Shown piece by piece: positions 42,890 through 51,962 of a stretch of 64,000 bases of DNA. Position 1 is the stretch's first letter; each line of letters opens with the position of its first letter. Origin of the DNA: Abditibacteriaceae bacterium (GTDB taxonomy: Bacteria > Armatimonadota > Abditibacteriia > Abditibacteriales > Abditibacteriaceae); NCBI GenBank assembly GCA_019239895.1, contig JAFAZH010000004.1:186001-250000 (forward strand), read 5' to 3'. The position numbers and the translations under genes are program-made. The notes below the pieces were generated by a model, which saw nothing but the letters and a program-made list of their open reading frames with translations, was not told the DNA's origin and did no database searches.

Positions 42890-43423
42890 ATGGAGGAAAG
42901 AACAGGCGAAGCATTTGAATTCGGCGAGCAACTCACGGTGGTGGGCAGCAAGTTGAAACCCGGTGATGCGGCCCCACCTTTTACCCTCGATTATTTCAAC
43001 CCCACAACTAATGCAATGGAAAGCGTGAGCCTGGCAGACTCAGCAGGGCAGGTGCGGCTGCTTAATGTGATTAACTCACTGGATACGCCCGTGTGCCATG
43101 TGGAGACCCGCCGTTGGGAAAGCTCGCGTGCCGAGTTGCCAGCCAATGTGCAGGTGTATAGCATTAGCATGGATTTACCCTTTGCCGCCGCACGCTGGCA
43201 AACGGCGGAAGGCGTTAAGCATCAAACGCTTTCTTCCCATCGCAGCGAGCAATTCGGCCAGGACTATGGCGTTCTGCTCAAGGAGTGGCGACTCTTGCAA
43301 CGGGCAGTCTTTGTCATTGATGGTCAAGACCGCATCGTTTACGCCGATTATGTGGCTGACCAAATGAACGAGCCAGATTACAACGCTCCCTTAGCAGCCG
43401 CGCGTCAGGCCGCCGCTACATAG
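42890..43423 (+). CDS. tpx: Thiol peroxidase (Tpx-type peroxiredoxin) with a single cysteine
   Basis: The 177-residue protein matches Tpx: PGDAAPPFTLDYFN, the peroxidatic cysteine C69 in NSLDTPVCHVETRRWE, SISMDLPFAAARW and YGVLLKEW. Tpx reduces alkyl hydroperoxides in the cytoplasm. The resolving cysteine found in RFCGAEG of E. coli Tpx is replaced here (RWQTAEG), and no other cysteine exists, so this is a 1-Cys enzyme that needs an external thiol partner. A GGAGC ribosome site precedes the ATG. It is convergent with the DUF1259 gene. Confidence 0.9.
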   Translation: MEERTGEAFEFGEQLTVVGSKLKPGDAAPPFTLDYFNPTTNAMESVSLADSAGQVRLLNVINSLDTPVCHVETRRWESSRAELPANVQVYSISMDLPFAAARWQTAEGVKHQTLSSHRSEQFGQDYGVLLKEWRLLQRAVFVIDGQDRIVYADYVADQMNEPDYNAPLAAARQAAAT

Positions 43424-43434
43424 AACTATGCTGG

Positions 43435-43504
43435 GCGGGGCTGGCTTCCTCTGCCAATTGTCGTCTCCACAAACCATCTGATTGGCAGAGGAAGCCAGCC
43501 CCGC
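43435..43504. terminator. Perfect 24 bp inverted repeat between convergent genes
   Basis: Arms 43435-43458 (beginning GCGGGGCTGGCTTCCTCTGC) and 43481-43504 are exact complements with a 22-base loop. It lies between the tpx stop (43423) and the DUF1259 stop (43542), so it can end both transcripts, although no U-tract is present on either side. Confidence 0.75.
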
Positions 43505-43541
43505 TTATGAGTATGGGTTTTTAGCCACTGCCTGACCGACA

Positions 43542-44561
43542 TCATGTGGTTGACGGGGATTGCTTAAAGACGCTCTTGGTTTGATTTAGCCCAGCGCGAA
43601 TGCCCCGTGCCAACCGATAGACTGGCCCGTTGCCAAAGCAGTGCAGGTAATAAACCGAAGGCTGCACATGCAACTCATGATTATGCAGGGCGGTAATGGT
43701 GATGCCATATTGGTGGAGTTGCCGCGCTACTGCATCCGCTTCATCCGGCAGCACGGCTAACTCGCCCAGTGCAATGGCCTGCTGGCCGCCCAGTGACTGG
43801 AAGTAAACCGTAGATTGAAACTGCATTGCGGGTGGTAGGACAATGCCATGTTCTCGGAATGTCTCAGAACGCGATACGCTGACTTCGAGCACGCCGTTGC
43901 TTAGATGCCCGTCACCACCGACAGTATCCTCTACCGAATGGATGTCAAAGCCAGGGTTGCCGGGTGGTTCATCGCCACCGCCAAAGGGCGTTTTCGTGTT
44001 ATTAGCCAGGACGCTGTGCAGCACACTGGCGACTCGTTCTGCATCACCTTCAATAAAGCCATGCATGTACATAATCATAGGCGAAATTTCCAGATAATGA
44101 TTATGCAAGGCCGTCAATATATCTGTGGCAGGCATGAGGTTTTGCGATAGGAGCGCATTTAAGACCGGATTAACCTCGCGTTCCAATAGGGCCAACTCAT
44201 ATTTGATGATGGCTCCGCTGCCCTGACCATAGAAGGTGATCTCGTGTTCGATGCCTGTATCGGGTTTAACTGGCACCCCAGAGATTGTGATGTTAAGGTC
44301 TTTCCGGGGCAGACTGATGAGAAACACGCCGCCTTCTTCCACTCGTCCCTTAGTATTGCCCAGTGCCGTTTCAACGCCCTTCCACTGCGTATCGTCACCC
44401 TGGCTACTACCTCCACTTGTCCCGGTGGTATTCGATACCGTTGCCCCTGGCTGCGCCCAGGCTTGCAGTGTTCCTGCCCCCAGTGCCGTAAACGCTCCCA
44501 TCATGCTGGCTCCGGTTTTTATAGCATCCCGTCGCGTTAGTTTCCTGGCTTGCTCTTCCAT
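43542..44561 (-). CDS. DUF1259 (LpqO-like) protein, exported by a twin-arginine-type signal
   Basis: The 339-residue protein begins with KLTRRDAIKTG and a hydrophobic stretch ending near QAWAQPG, a likely Tat signal. Two DUF1259 copies follow: one with ALHNHYLEISPMIMYMHGF (about 152-170) and one with ALHNHELHVQPSVYYLHCFG (about 292-311). The paired HNH-containing stretches suggest metal or ligand binding, but the function is unknown. It is transcribed alone from a 221 bp gap. Confidence 0.88.
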   Translation of the reverse strand: MEEQARKLTRRDAIKTGASMMGAFTALGAGTLQAWAQPGATVSNTTGTSGGSSQGDDTQWKGVETALGNTKGRVEEGGVFLISLPRKDLNITISGVPVKPDTGIEHEITFYGQGSGAIIKYELALLEREVNPVLNALLSQNLMPATDILTALHNHYLEISPMIMYMHGFIEGDAERVASVLHSVLANNTKTPFGGGDEPPGNPGFDIHSVEDTVGGDGHLSNGVLEVSVSRSETFREHGIVLPPAMQFQSTVYFQSLGGQQAIALGELAVLPDEADAVARQLHQYGITITALHNHELHVQPSVYYLHCFGNGPVYRLARGIRAGLNQTKSVFKQSPSTT

Positions 44562-44642
44562 CTCTATTCCCCCTTGTTATGATGACTATCCCTGCTAAAA
44601 TTGAGACAGTCCCGCTTATTGTTGCCTTTAATTCTTTGCAGT

Positions 44643-44662
44643 TCTGTCCGCTAACGGACAGA
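44643..44662. promoter_or_regulatory. Operator-like palindrome upstream of the DUF1259 gene
   Basis: TCTGTCCG (44643-44650), spacer CTAA, CGGACAGA (44655-44662) is a perfect 8+8 palindrome, 82 bp upstream of the DUF1259 start. The length and 4-base spacer fit a site for a dimeric repressor. Confidence 0.4.
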
Positions 44663-44731
44663 GGCATCTCAAGAATTTGTCTAGGGAATGTAATCAGGAG
44701 TGCAGCGCAACCATGCACTGCCTAAAAAGCA

Positions 44732-44762
44732 AGAGGGCATGAGAATAATTCTCATGCCCTCT
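44732..44762 (-). terminator. Rho-independent terminator after the glutathione peroxidase gene
   Basis: AGAGGGCATGAGAAT (44732-44746) and ATTCTCATGCCCTCT (44748-44762) form a perfect 15 bp stem. On the minus strand the hairpin is followed by TGCTTTTTAGG, a real U-tract, so this is the most standard terminator in the window. It ends the gene at 44783-45367. Confidence 0.8.
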
Positions 44763-44782
44763 GAACGTCATATCTTTGTAAC

Positions 44783-45367
44783 TTATTTTTTCTTCGCCAA
44801 CTCAGTCTCGATAGTTTTAATCACTTCGGCGTCCGTTGGCTTCACCTTCGAGCGGTAACGGGCGACAATTTGACCATCGCGGCTGATGATGAACTTCTCA
44901 AAGTTCCACTGCACATCACCGGGGAACCGGGGGTCGGTTTCAGGTGAAGTCAGGAATTTATAAAGCGGGCAAATGTCATCACCTTTGACGGAGACCTTGG
45001 AGAACATATCGAAGTCCACACCATAGTTCTTTTTACAAAACGCGCCGATCTCCTCATTGCTGCCCGGCTCCTGTTGGCCGAAGTTGTTGGCCGGAAAACC
45101 CAGAATCGCCAGCCCCTGATGGGCATATTTCTTTTGTATCTCTTCCAAGTCCTTATACTGTGGAGTGAAGCCACACTTGCTGGCGACGTTCACTATCATC
45201 ACCACTTTGCCCTGATATTTGGAGAGATCAACATCGTGGCCGGTTAGACTTTTCATTTTGAAGTTCAGCACGGGTGCCACTTCTTTATTTTTATCTTCCG
45301 CCTGCGCTGTGCTGATGGTTGAAGCCAGCAACATCGCTCCCGCTAAAACAGTTAATACTCTGTACAT
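44783..45367 (-). CDS. Exported glutathione peroxidase-like protein
   Basis: The 194-residue protein has a signal peptide (to about TAQAED) and the glutathione peroxidase fold with the catalytic set C65 in NVASKCGFTPQY, Q99 in NFGQQEPG and W154 in WNFEKF. It uses Cys, as in thioredoxin-dependent bacterial enzymes, and would detoxify peroxides outside the cytoplasm. I chose the ATG at 45367 because GGAGGAC lies 5 bp upstream; an ATG four codons earlier overlaps that ribosome site. Confidence 0.92.
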   Translation of the reverse strand: MYRVLTVLAGAMLLASTISTAQAEDKNKEVAPVLNFKMKSLTGHDVDLSKYQGKVVMIVNVASKCGFTPQYKDLEEIQKKYAHQGLAILGFPANNFGQQEPGSNEEIGAFCKKNYGVDFDMFSKVSVKGDDICPLYKFLTSPETDPRFPGDVQWNFEKFIISRDGQIVARYRSKVKPTDAEVIKTIETELAKKK

Positions 45368-45384
45368 TAAGTCCTCCAATTTAA

Positions 45385-45414
45385 GCCCTCACTCCCACCA
45401 CCGAGGGTGAGGGC
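45385..45414. terminator. Small hairpin upstream of the glutathione peroxidase gene
   Basis: GCCCTCAC (45385-45392) and GTGAGGGC (45407-45414) form an 8 bp stem. It lies between the exonuclease stop and the peroxidase start on the minus strand. The text resembles the arms of the palindrome at 57496-57555. Confidence 0.45.
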
Positions 45415-45476
45415 CATTCACTTTCTTTGATTGTAACTCACCAGGCTTAGTGGCGCAGTTTTAATGTAATGTGCCC

Positions 45477-46025
45477 CTATTTCAGGTGCTCCGCCAACAT
45501 ATTACAAAAGAGCGTCCCTTGCTCAATGGCATCATCGAGAGCTTGGTGAGTGTGGGGTAAATTATCGAACCAACGTGGTGGCATGTTGCGTTTAGTGGAA
45601 TCTCGATAGTCTCGGTTGAGCATGGCCATTGCCAACGTCTTAATGTCCAATGCTGAATGGGAGAAGGGGCTTTCTCCGGCGAAGCGGATGAGATACCAAT
45701 AGACAAACATAAAATCGAATGCCACGGGGTAAGCTACGAAAACTGGCTTACCCGGTAGAGATTTTAGCCATGCCACATAATTGGGCATCACAACTTCAGG
45801 AGCCTGCAAATTCTGGCGGCACGCTTGCCAGGCTTCGGGATTTTGTTGCCACCACTGCATCGTTGCAGGATGGCCAGTGGCTCCCGGTAAAGTCTCCAGA
45901 TTCGCCTCAAAGGTGCTAATAAGAGTCTTATCGGCCTCATAAGCCGCCGAGCCAAAGCTGAGCATCGAATACGGGCCAGGGATAGGGCCATCCGTTTCAA
46001 TATCTGTACTGACGTAGATTTCCAC
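45477..46025 (-). CDS. DEDDh 3'-5' exonuclease-like protein
   Basis: The 182-residue protein has an RNase H-like exonuclease core: [12 protein letters not shown] (first Asp/Glu pair), a central [15 protein letters not shown] and the closing [12 protein letters not shown] with the His and Asp of the DEDDh class. It resembles DnaQ-type and oligoribonuclease-type proteins; the substrate is not clear. I chose the GTG at 46025 (AGGAGA about 9 bp upstream); an ATG at 46136 would overlap the next gene by 98 bp and add unrelated residues. Confidence 0.8.
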   Translation of the reverse strand: MEIYVSTDIETDGPIPGPYSMLSFGSAAYEADKTLISTFEANLETLPGATGHPATMQWWQQNPEAWQACRQNLQAPEVVMPNYVAWLKSLPGKPVFVAYPVAFDFMFVYWYLIRFAGESPFSHSALDIKTLAMAMLNRDYRDSTKRNMPPRWFDNLPHTHQALDDAIEQGTLFCNMLAEHLK

Positions 46026-46038
46026 AGGTTCAGGTCTC

Positions 46039-46587
46039 CTATTGCCTGGGCTGAGGTGCTGGTACACCCCACGGTTCCAGGCAAGATAGTTCCTGAGTGT
46101 AACGCCAGCAAAGCCAGAGTGGAATAGAGCCTGCAATACCGAACGAGCAGTCTATCAGCCGCCAGTAAAATGGAATGCCACGCAATGGGCCACAAATCAG
46201 AGCGAGGGGAATGACTCCCAGGCAAGCGATCAGGCCAAAAGTCAGTACCCAGACATTGCGCACAGGATCACGTAATGGCCCAATAAAGGCAACGGCAATT
46301 ACCAGATGCGCGAAGGCCAGCCAGTCCGTACCATAGGCGATAAAAGGATAAAAGGCATATGTTTCACGCAGGCCGTTGCGCACTCGCACAATCCAATGCG
46401 TTAATCCCGTATAATCGGCTGGCACTGCCCTATCAGTAGCGCCCAGCCACTTGGCCAATAGGTTTAATTCCCACTGTAACGGGAAAGCTGTGATGCCGCT
46501 TAATACCAACCCGATAATAAAGAGCGTTAGCAGGAGTTGAATCCTACGCCGCAACATTACAGCTCTTGACATGGCGTCTTGGTGCAT
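46039..46587 (-). CDS. Four-helix membrane protein, function unknown
   Basis: The 182-residue protein has hydrophobic segments at about 13-35, 83-105, 110-133 and 140-163, with [23 protein letters not shown] in the first. I have seen similar uncharacterised membrane proteins in several phyla, but no function is known. An internal ATG at 46572 is an alternative start. It lies between the phosphoesterase and exonuclease genes, 15 and 13 bp away, so the three are probably co-transcribed. Confidence 0.75.
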   Translation of the reverse strand: MHQDAMSRAVMLRRRIQLLLTLFIIGLVLSGITAFPLQWELNLLAKWLGATDRAVPADYTGLTHWIVRVRNGLRETYAFYPFIAYGTDWLAFAHLVIAVAFIGPLRDPVRNVWVLTFGLIACLGVIPLALICGPLRGIPFYWRLIDCSFGIAGSIPLWLCWRYTQELSCLEPWGVPAPQPRQ

Positions 46588-46602
46588 AATTTCAGTCAGG
46601 GG

Positions 46603-47460
46603 TCACGCCGCACTCGACTGCAAATGAAAGATGGTGATTTCAGGACGACAATTAAACCGCACATGCGGCCAGAGCATACCGATGCCCCGATTGGTGTAGA
46701 GTTGCATATCATCCACCTGATAAAGACCGCTATGATATTGTTTTCCATAAGGGGGGAGCTTGATTGGTCCCACTAAGGGCACGCGCACCTGTCCACCGTG
46801 CGAGTGGCCCGATAGTTGTAAATCGAAGCGTCGCGTTTTAACGTATTCATCGGCAAAATCCGGCTCGTGGGCCAGCAGAATAGCCGCGCCCTGGGATGGC
46901 AACTGCTGCATTACGGCGTCCATGTCATCTTGCCCCGCCCAGGCATCATCCAACCCGGCCAGGTGCAGCATGGCATCGCCACGATGGAGCGTATGTACTT
47001 TGTTACTCAGGTCAATCATTCCAGCTTGCGCGACAACGCGACGAATAACTATCGCGTTTGTCCAGTGGTCGTGATTGCCCAGCACCGCCACAGTTCCCAG
47101 ACGTGGGCGTAATTGACTGAGCGCACGGACTAAATTAGCCGCGACTCCCCTCGATATGTAGGTCACAAAGTCGCCGGTGATAGCCACCATATCAGGCTGC
47201 TGGCTATTAACCAGGTGGACAACTTCTTCGAGGCGCGAGCGCGTCATCCAAGAGTCCATGTGGATGTCGCTAATCTGCGCCAGCTTGAAATCGTGAAAAG
47301 GCGCAGCCAGACGCGGCAGTTTTAGATCAATATGGTTAACCTCAACCCACTCCGGCTCTATCTCACGCGACCAGGCAAATAAACCGACCGTGCCGATTCC
47401 TGTGCGCACGGCTGCTTTCAAGAGACCGCGTCTGGTTAGCTTTAACTGCTTGTGCTTCAT
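46603..47460 (-). CDS. YaeI-type metallophosphoesterase
   Basis: The 285-residue protein has all calcineurin-type motifs: DIHMDSW, TGDFVTY, GNHDHW, LAHEPDF and GHSHGGQVR. The N-terminus (LTRRGLLKAAVRTG then a short hydrophobic stretch) is a likely twin-arginine signal or anchor. E. coli YaeI-like proteins cleave phosphodiesters in membrane lipids such as UDP-diacylglucosamine-type compounds; the exact substrate here is not known. Confidence 0.9.
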   Translation of the reverse strand: MKHKQLKLTRRGLLKAAVRTGIGTVGLFAWSREIEPEWVEVNHIDLKLPRLAAPFHDFKLAQISDIHMDSWMTRSRLEEVVHLVNSQQPDMVAITGDFVTYISRGVAANLVRALSQLRPRLGTVAVLGNHDHWTNAIVIRRVVAQAGMIDLSNKVHTLHRGDAMLHLAGLDDAWAGQDDMDAVMQQLPSQGAAILLAHEPDFADEYVKTRRFDLQLSGHSHGGQVRVPLVGPIKLPPYGKQYHSGLYQVDDMQLYTNRGIGMLWPHVRFNCRPEITIFHLQSSAA

Positions 47461-47588
47461 GGCTGCTCCACTTTATTTAACTTTGCCAAGAGTGTAAAGC
47501 TATGATGCAGCAATTTTTAGCACTTAGGGCGAATGCCTGAAACACTCAGGTGCTCGTCTTTTGCTTTATCAGCGAGTGCGATTGAAAC

Positions 47589-47801
47589 TTAACGTGCCGT
47601 GTTACTTTCGAGGCTGACAATGACACAATCGTTACAGCGCATTTCCCCGGTTTCCAGGCAACGCCAACCAGCAAAGTCAATACAGCCGCAACTGGCACAG
47701 GGTAAGCGCGGCTCAAAGTAGGAGTTGGTATATTCCCAGGCCAAGCCAAACTCGTCTATTAAAAAGTGTGAATCTATTGGCGTGAGATGGATAAATCGCA
47801 T
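47589..47801 (-). CDS. Small cysteine-rich protein
   Basis: A 70-residue ORF with six cysteines in a compact zinc-finger-like arrangement: CASCGC, then GWRC, then EMRCNDC. The ribosome site (AAGGG about 10 bp before the ATG) is weak, so the start is not certain. I recognise no family. Its layout is different from the CxxC/CxxC proteins at 2960 and 7558. The DNA around it is otherwise non-coding. Confidence 0.5.
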   Translation of the reverse strand: MRFIHLTPIDSHFLIDEFGLAWEYTNSYFEPRLPCASCGCIDFAGWRCLETGEMRCNDCVIVSLESNTAR

Positions 47802-48034
47802 TGGCTTTGACCCTTAGCAGAGAATACAGGAAACAGAATACAATAAGTCAAAACCCGCAGGCATGATAATGTAAAATAAGAAGCTATCCTACCTCTATTA
47901 ACAGGTAACAGTTGGCATAGTATCATACTTTAAGGTAAAACGTTTGAGTATTGCCACCAAACTCAGTGGTTTGGCACGTTAGCTGCTGGAAAGGTAATAC
48001 CCCGGTTTGCAATGCCTGGGCCAAGGTGCATCCT

Positions 48035-49615
48035 ATGAAAAGCTACGATTTGATTGTGATCGGGTCGGGGCCTGCCGGAGAGCAGGCGGCGTCACTGGCG
48101 GCGTTCTTCGGTAAATCTGTCGCTATTATTGAGCGCGAAGTGGTGCCGGGCGGCACTTGCACCAATACCGGCACGATTCCCAGCAAAACATTACGTGAAT
48201 CGGCGCTCATTCTTTCGGGCGTCAAGCAGCGTGGGATGCACAATGTGGATATGTCGCTGCGGCCCAATATCACGGTCAGCGACTTTATGTACCGCAAGCG
48301 CGAAGTAGTCGAGAAAGAGTGGGACTTAATTGAAGACAACCTGCGCGCCCATAATGTAGACCGCTATCGTGGCATCGCCCGCTTCGGAGCACCGCACGCC
48401 GTTATTGTAGATACCTCTGGTTATGATGAAGTTTTAGAAGGCGATGTCATTCTCATCGCTACTGGCTCCCGACCTCATCGCCCCAGCACCATTCCCTTCG
48501 ACGACAATTGCATCTGCGACAGCGACTCCATCTTAAATATTGACCGCATCCCACGCACTCTGGCGGTGGTGGGTGCCGGGGTCATCGGTTGCGAATATGC
48601 CTCCATTTTTGCGGCTCTGGGGGTGGAAGTCACCTTGATTGATGGCCGCACCGAGCTACTGGGCAACATTGACCGCGAAATCGTGGACATGCTGATGCGC
48701 CAGATGCGTAATCGCTGGCGCATTCAACTCCAACTGGGGCAGGGTGTAGATTCCATCACGGTGGATGGTGAGCAAACCCTTCTAAAACTAAAGAATGGGC
48801 GGGAACTGAAACCAGATAAAGTTCTTTATGCCGCTGGACGGCAAAGCAATACCGATGAGCTTGACTTAAATACAGTGGGCGTCAAAACGGGCGAGCGGGG
48901 CATTATTGCCGTCAATGATAATTTTCAAACCAATGTCCCGTACATTTATGCAGCAGGTGATGTGATTGGCTTCCCGGCACTGGCTTCCACTTCGATGGAG
49001 CAAGGGCGCTCCGCCGTGGTTCACGCTTTCGACCTGGACTATAAAGCGAAACTGGCTTCGCTGCTGCCTTATGGCATCTATACCATTCCCGAGATATCCA
49101 TGATTGGCCTGACGGAAGAAGACTGCCTCAAGCGCGACATGAATTACGAGGTGGGACGCGCTTATTATCGCAATAATGCGCGCGGTCAGATCATTGGCGA
49201 TACGGCGGGCATGATTAAAATTGTGTTTAACCCGGACGATCATAAGTTAATTGGCGTTCACCTGATTGGGGAAAATGCCTCCGATCTGATTCATGTGGGC
49301 ATGATAACGATGCAGTTGGGTGGCACCCTGGAAACCTTTATCCACAGCGTTTTTAACTACCCGACCTTAGGCGATATTTATAAGTATGCCGCTTACGACG
49401 GACTTAACCGTCTCAAGCGCGTGCAGAGCCGCCGCAAAGATGACAGGCCCAATGTGACAAGCAATGGGGATAAAGTTAATGGCGTGGTTAATGGGGCATC
49501 CGCTGATGGGAAAGCCGCTGATGGGGGAGCTGCGACTTCGGTGGATACTCCCACCGCAGCGAATGTGGCAATGGCGCAAAATGCTCCGGTGCAACCAGCT
49601 CAACCAAAGGCTTAA
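48035..49615 (+). CDS. sthA: Soluble pyridine nucleotide transhydrogenase SthA
   Basis: The 526-residue flavoprotein transfers hydride between NAD(H) and NADP(H). It has the FAD site VIGSGPAGEQAA, the single-cysteine signature GGTCTNTGTIPSKT (C42) that separates SthA from lipoamide dehydrogenase, a second dinucleotide fold GAGVIGCEYA and YAAGDVIGFPAL. The last 60 residues form an Ala/Asn/Gly-rich disordered tail not found in E. coli SthA. I chose the ATG at 48035 with AAGGTG upstream; an earlier frame from 47951 adds 28 residues without family character. Confidence 0.93.
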   Translation: MKSYDLIVIGSGPAGEQAASLAAFFGKSVAIIEREVVPGGTCTNTGTIPSKTLRESALILSGVKQRGMHNVDMSLRPNITVSDFMYRKREVVEKEWDLIEDNLRAHNVDRYRGIARFGAPHAVIVDTSGYDEVLEGDVILIATGSRPHRPSTIPFDDNCICDSDSILNIDRIPRTLAVVGAGVIGCEYASIFAALGVEVTLIDGRTELLGNIDREIVDMLMRQMRNRWRIQLQLGQGVDSITVDGEQTLLKLKNGRELKPDKVLYAAGRQSNTDELDLNTVGVKTGERGIIAVNDNFQTNVPYIYAAGDVIGFPALASTSMEQGRSAVVHAFDLDYKAKLASLLPYGIYTIPEISMIGLTEEDCLKRDMNYEVGRAYYRNNARGQIIGDTAGMIKIVFNPDDHKLIGVHLIGENASDLIHVGMITMQLGGTLETFIHSVFNYPTLGDIYKYAAYDGLNRLKRVQSRRKDDRPNVTSNGDKVNGVVNGASADGKAADGGAATSVDTPTAANVAMAQNAPVQPAQPKA

Positions 49616-49654
49616 CGACTCAGCTAATTCTTTAACTAAACGAGTTGATAAATA

Positions 49655-51799
49655 ATGAGTGGGAGCGAATCTATACCACCGGCCAGTGCAGCGGAGGGAG
49701 CAGACTCTCCGGCAAAACCTTCCAGCGCGGCAGCGGCTAACCCTACGCCGGATGCCTTTGCTGGCCTCTTCCTGGCATCGCCTTTAAGTACGCAAGTCTT
49801 CTCTCCCGATGGAGTTCATCAGGTGGGGAATCGCGCCTGGCAGGAGTTCTGGCACACCACAGCCGATGCCTGGCGCGGTTACAACATCCTGGAAGACCAG
49901 CAACTCGCGGCTAAAGGGCTGCTCCCTATCCTCAAGCGTGGTTTCTCTGGTGAGGCTGCTACTATCTCACCCATTCTCTACGACCCGGCTCAAAGCGGGC
50001 GGCGGGGTCAAGCGCGTTGGGTGCAGACCTTTATTCATCCTTTGCGGGATGAAGATAATAATCTGCACGGCGTAGTCCTCATTCATCAAGACCTGACCGA
50101 GCTTAAACGCTCTGAAGATATGCTGCGCTTCCTCACTGGGGTCAGCACCGCCGTTACCTCTTCGCTGCAATACGAGGCCGTGCTGCAAAACCTGACCCGT
50201 CTGGCCGTGCCCTATATGGCCGATACGTGCTTTGTGACGCTGGTGGAAGCCAATGGCTATTTTCGTCGCCCCGCTGCCAGCTACGACGGCCCCCAGAAAG
50301 AAGAGTTAGCCAATACCCTGGAGCAGCGTTGTGATATTCGCCTGGAATCGCTCTATGGCGTGCCCCAGGTAGTACGCACGGCCCAACCTCGCTTGATCAG
50401 TGAAATCTCCGATACCCTGCTCGAAGCGGCCACACGACGTGTCGAAGAATTGCAGATGCTGCAAGAACTAGGCGTTAACTCGTTTATGTGCGTGCCAATG
50501 ATAGCGCATAACCGAACCCTGGGGGCCATCACCTTTGTGACAACAGAGTCCCGCCGCCATTACAATGAAGCTGACCTTGCGATGGCCGAAGAGTTGGCCC
50601 GCCGCGCCGCTTTAGCTGTTGATAATGCCCGTCTCTATGAAGAAGCCCAGGAAGCCAATCGGGCCAAAGATGAGTTCCTGATCCTCGCCGCTCATGAGTT
50701 ACGCACTCCCCTCACTGTCCTGTTGGGCTATGCGCATTTACTCAAGAACGACAAATTAGATGCAGAAAGTCGCAAAACTTCTATTGAAACAGTCGAGCGC
50801 AATGCCTGGGCTTTAGTGCAGGTCGTCAACGACATTGTTGATATTTCGCGGATGAATGCTGGCAAAGTGTTGATAGACCTGCGCCCGTTGACCCTGACGC
50901 CCATCATCGAGGCGGCGGTCGAGAATATTCAATCCGCTGCCGAAAGCAAAGCGATTCGCCTCGAAGTCACCATTGATCCCGGCGTCGGCATCGTTTCGGG
51001 CGACTCGAATCGGTTGCAGCAAGTAGTGTGGCAGCTCCTCTCTAACGCCATCAAGTTCACTCCAGTTGGAGGCCACATTGAACTGCATGTGACTTCAACC
51101 GTCACTCATGCGCGCATTATGGTGACGGATAATGGTGTGGGCATCAGCCCGCAGTTCTTGCCCCATATCTTTGAGCGATTCCGCCAGCAAGACAGCACCC
51201 TCACGCGCAGCTTTAAAGGCTTGGGGATGGGCCTGGCTATTGTGCGCTACTTGGTCGAAATGCATGGAGGCATGGTCTACGCCACAAGTGCTGGCGAAGG
51301 CGAGGGCGCAACTTTCACTGTTGAGTTGCCGATGGTGGTAGCCCTCACCCGCGAGGCAGGCGACCAAACACGCCACCGCAAGTTTGTCCTGGATGAAACT
51401 CTATCTTTAGACGGTCTGCGCATTTTGGCCGTCGAAGATCAGTTGGATGCCCGCGAAATCATCACTGCCGGTCTCACGCGCTATGGCGCACTTGTGCGCT
51501 CTTCGGCCACCGCCAACGAAGCCCTTAATGTGCTGTCCGAATGGAACCCTCACGTCTTAGTTTCCGACATGGCCTTACCGGGCGAAGATGGCTATGCCCT
51601 GATTCGTAAAGTGCGCTCTCTCGACCCCGAACAAGGCGGCAAAATCCCCGCCATTGCCGTCACCTCCCACATGCGCACCGTAGACCGCCTGCGCTCGCTC
51701 TCGGCAGGTTACCAGGCCCACTTAGCTAAACCCATCGAAGCCCCCGACTTAGCCGCCGCCGTCGCCAGCCTCACCGGGCGCATTACACAGAACAATTGA
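49655..51799 (+). CDS. Hybrid histidine kinase (PAS, GAF, kinase, receiver)
   Basis: The 714-residue sensor has an Ala/Ser/Pro-rich start, a PAS-like domain (about 35-150), a GAF domain (about 170-325), the dimerisation helix with phosphoacceptor H347 in LAAHELRTPLT, an ATP-binding domain (N box NAIKFTP, G1 DNGVGIS, G2 GLGMGLAI) and a C-terminal receiver with D638 in VSDMALPGEDG and the lysine of LAKPIEA. There is no membrane segment, so it senses an internal signal. It follows sthA by 39 bp. The target regulator is unknown. Confidence 0.93.
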   Translation: MSGSESIPPASAAEGADSPAKPSSAAAANPTPDAFAGLFLASPLSTQVFSPDGVHQVGNRAWQEFWHTTADAWRGYNILEDQQLAAKGLLPILKRGFSGEAATISPILYDPAQSGRRGQARWVQTFIHPLRDEDNNLHGVVLIHQDLTELKRSEDMLRFLTGVSTAVTSSLQYEAVLQNLTRLAVPYMADTCFVTLVEANGYFRRPAASYDGPQKEELANTLEQRCDIRLESLYGVPQVVRTAQPRLISEISDTLLEAATRRVEELQMLQELGVNSFMCVPMIAHNRTLGAITFVTTESRRHYNEADLAMAEELARRAALAVDNARLYEEAQEANRAKDEFLILAAHELRTPLTVLLGYAHLLKNDKLDAESRKTSIETVERNAWALVQVVNDIVDISRMNAGKVLIDLRPLTLTPIIEAAVENIQSAAESKAIRLEVTIDPGVGIVSGDSNRLQQVVWQLLSNAIKFTPVGGHIELHVTSTVTHARIMVTDNGVGISPQFLPHIFERFRQQDSTLTRSFKGLGMGLAIVRYLVEMHGGMVYATSAGEGEGATFTVELPMVVALTREAGDQTRHRKFVLDETLSLDGLRILAVEDQLDAREIITAGLTRYGALVRSSATANEALNVLSEWNPHVLVSDMALPGEDGYALIRKVRSLDPEQGGKIPAIAVTSHMRTVDRLRSLSAGYQAHLAKPIEAPDLAAAVASLTGRITQNN

Positions 51800-51805
51800 T
51801 TTAAC

Positions 51806-51935
51806 CACGAATGAACACAAATAAACACGGATGTTGAGAATGGATGATAGAAGATAGCGGATCGAGAATAGAGAAGTGTGTATCCGGCATCAAGCATCCA
51901 GTAACCAGCATTCAAATCATCTGTGTTCATTCGTG
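51806..51935. repeat. Inverted repeat between the hybrid kinase and first PhyH gene
   Basis: CACGAATGAACACAAAT (51806-51822) and its counterpart at 51919-51935 match over 16 of 17 bases. The arm text is almost the same as the outer arm at 41440-41461. The inside (51837-51910) has the same purine-rich GAGAATAGA/GATAGAAGAT-type wording as the pgi/manA element. Confidence 0.75.
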
Positions 51936-51962
51936 TCTATTCGCGGATAAAAGGGGAACAAC

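Noticed and set aside
47536..47550. CCTGA/TCAGG small hairpin before the metallophosphoesterase gene
   Set aside because: A 5 bp stem is not above chance.
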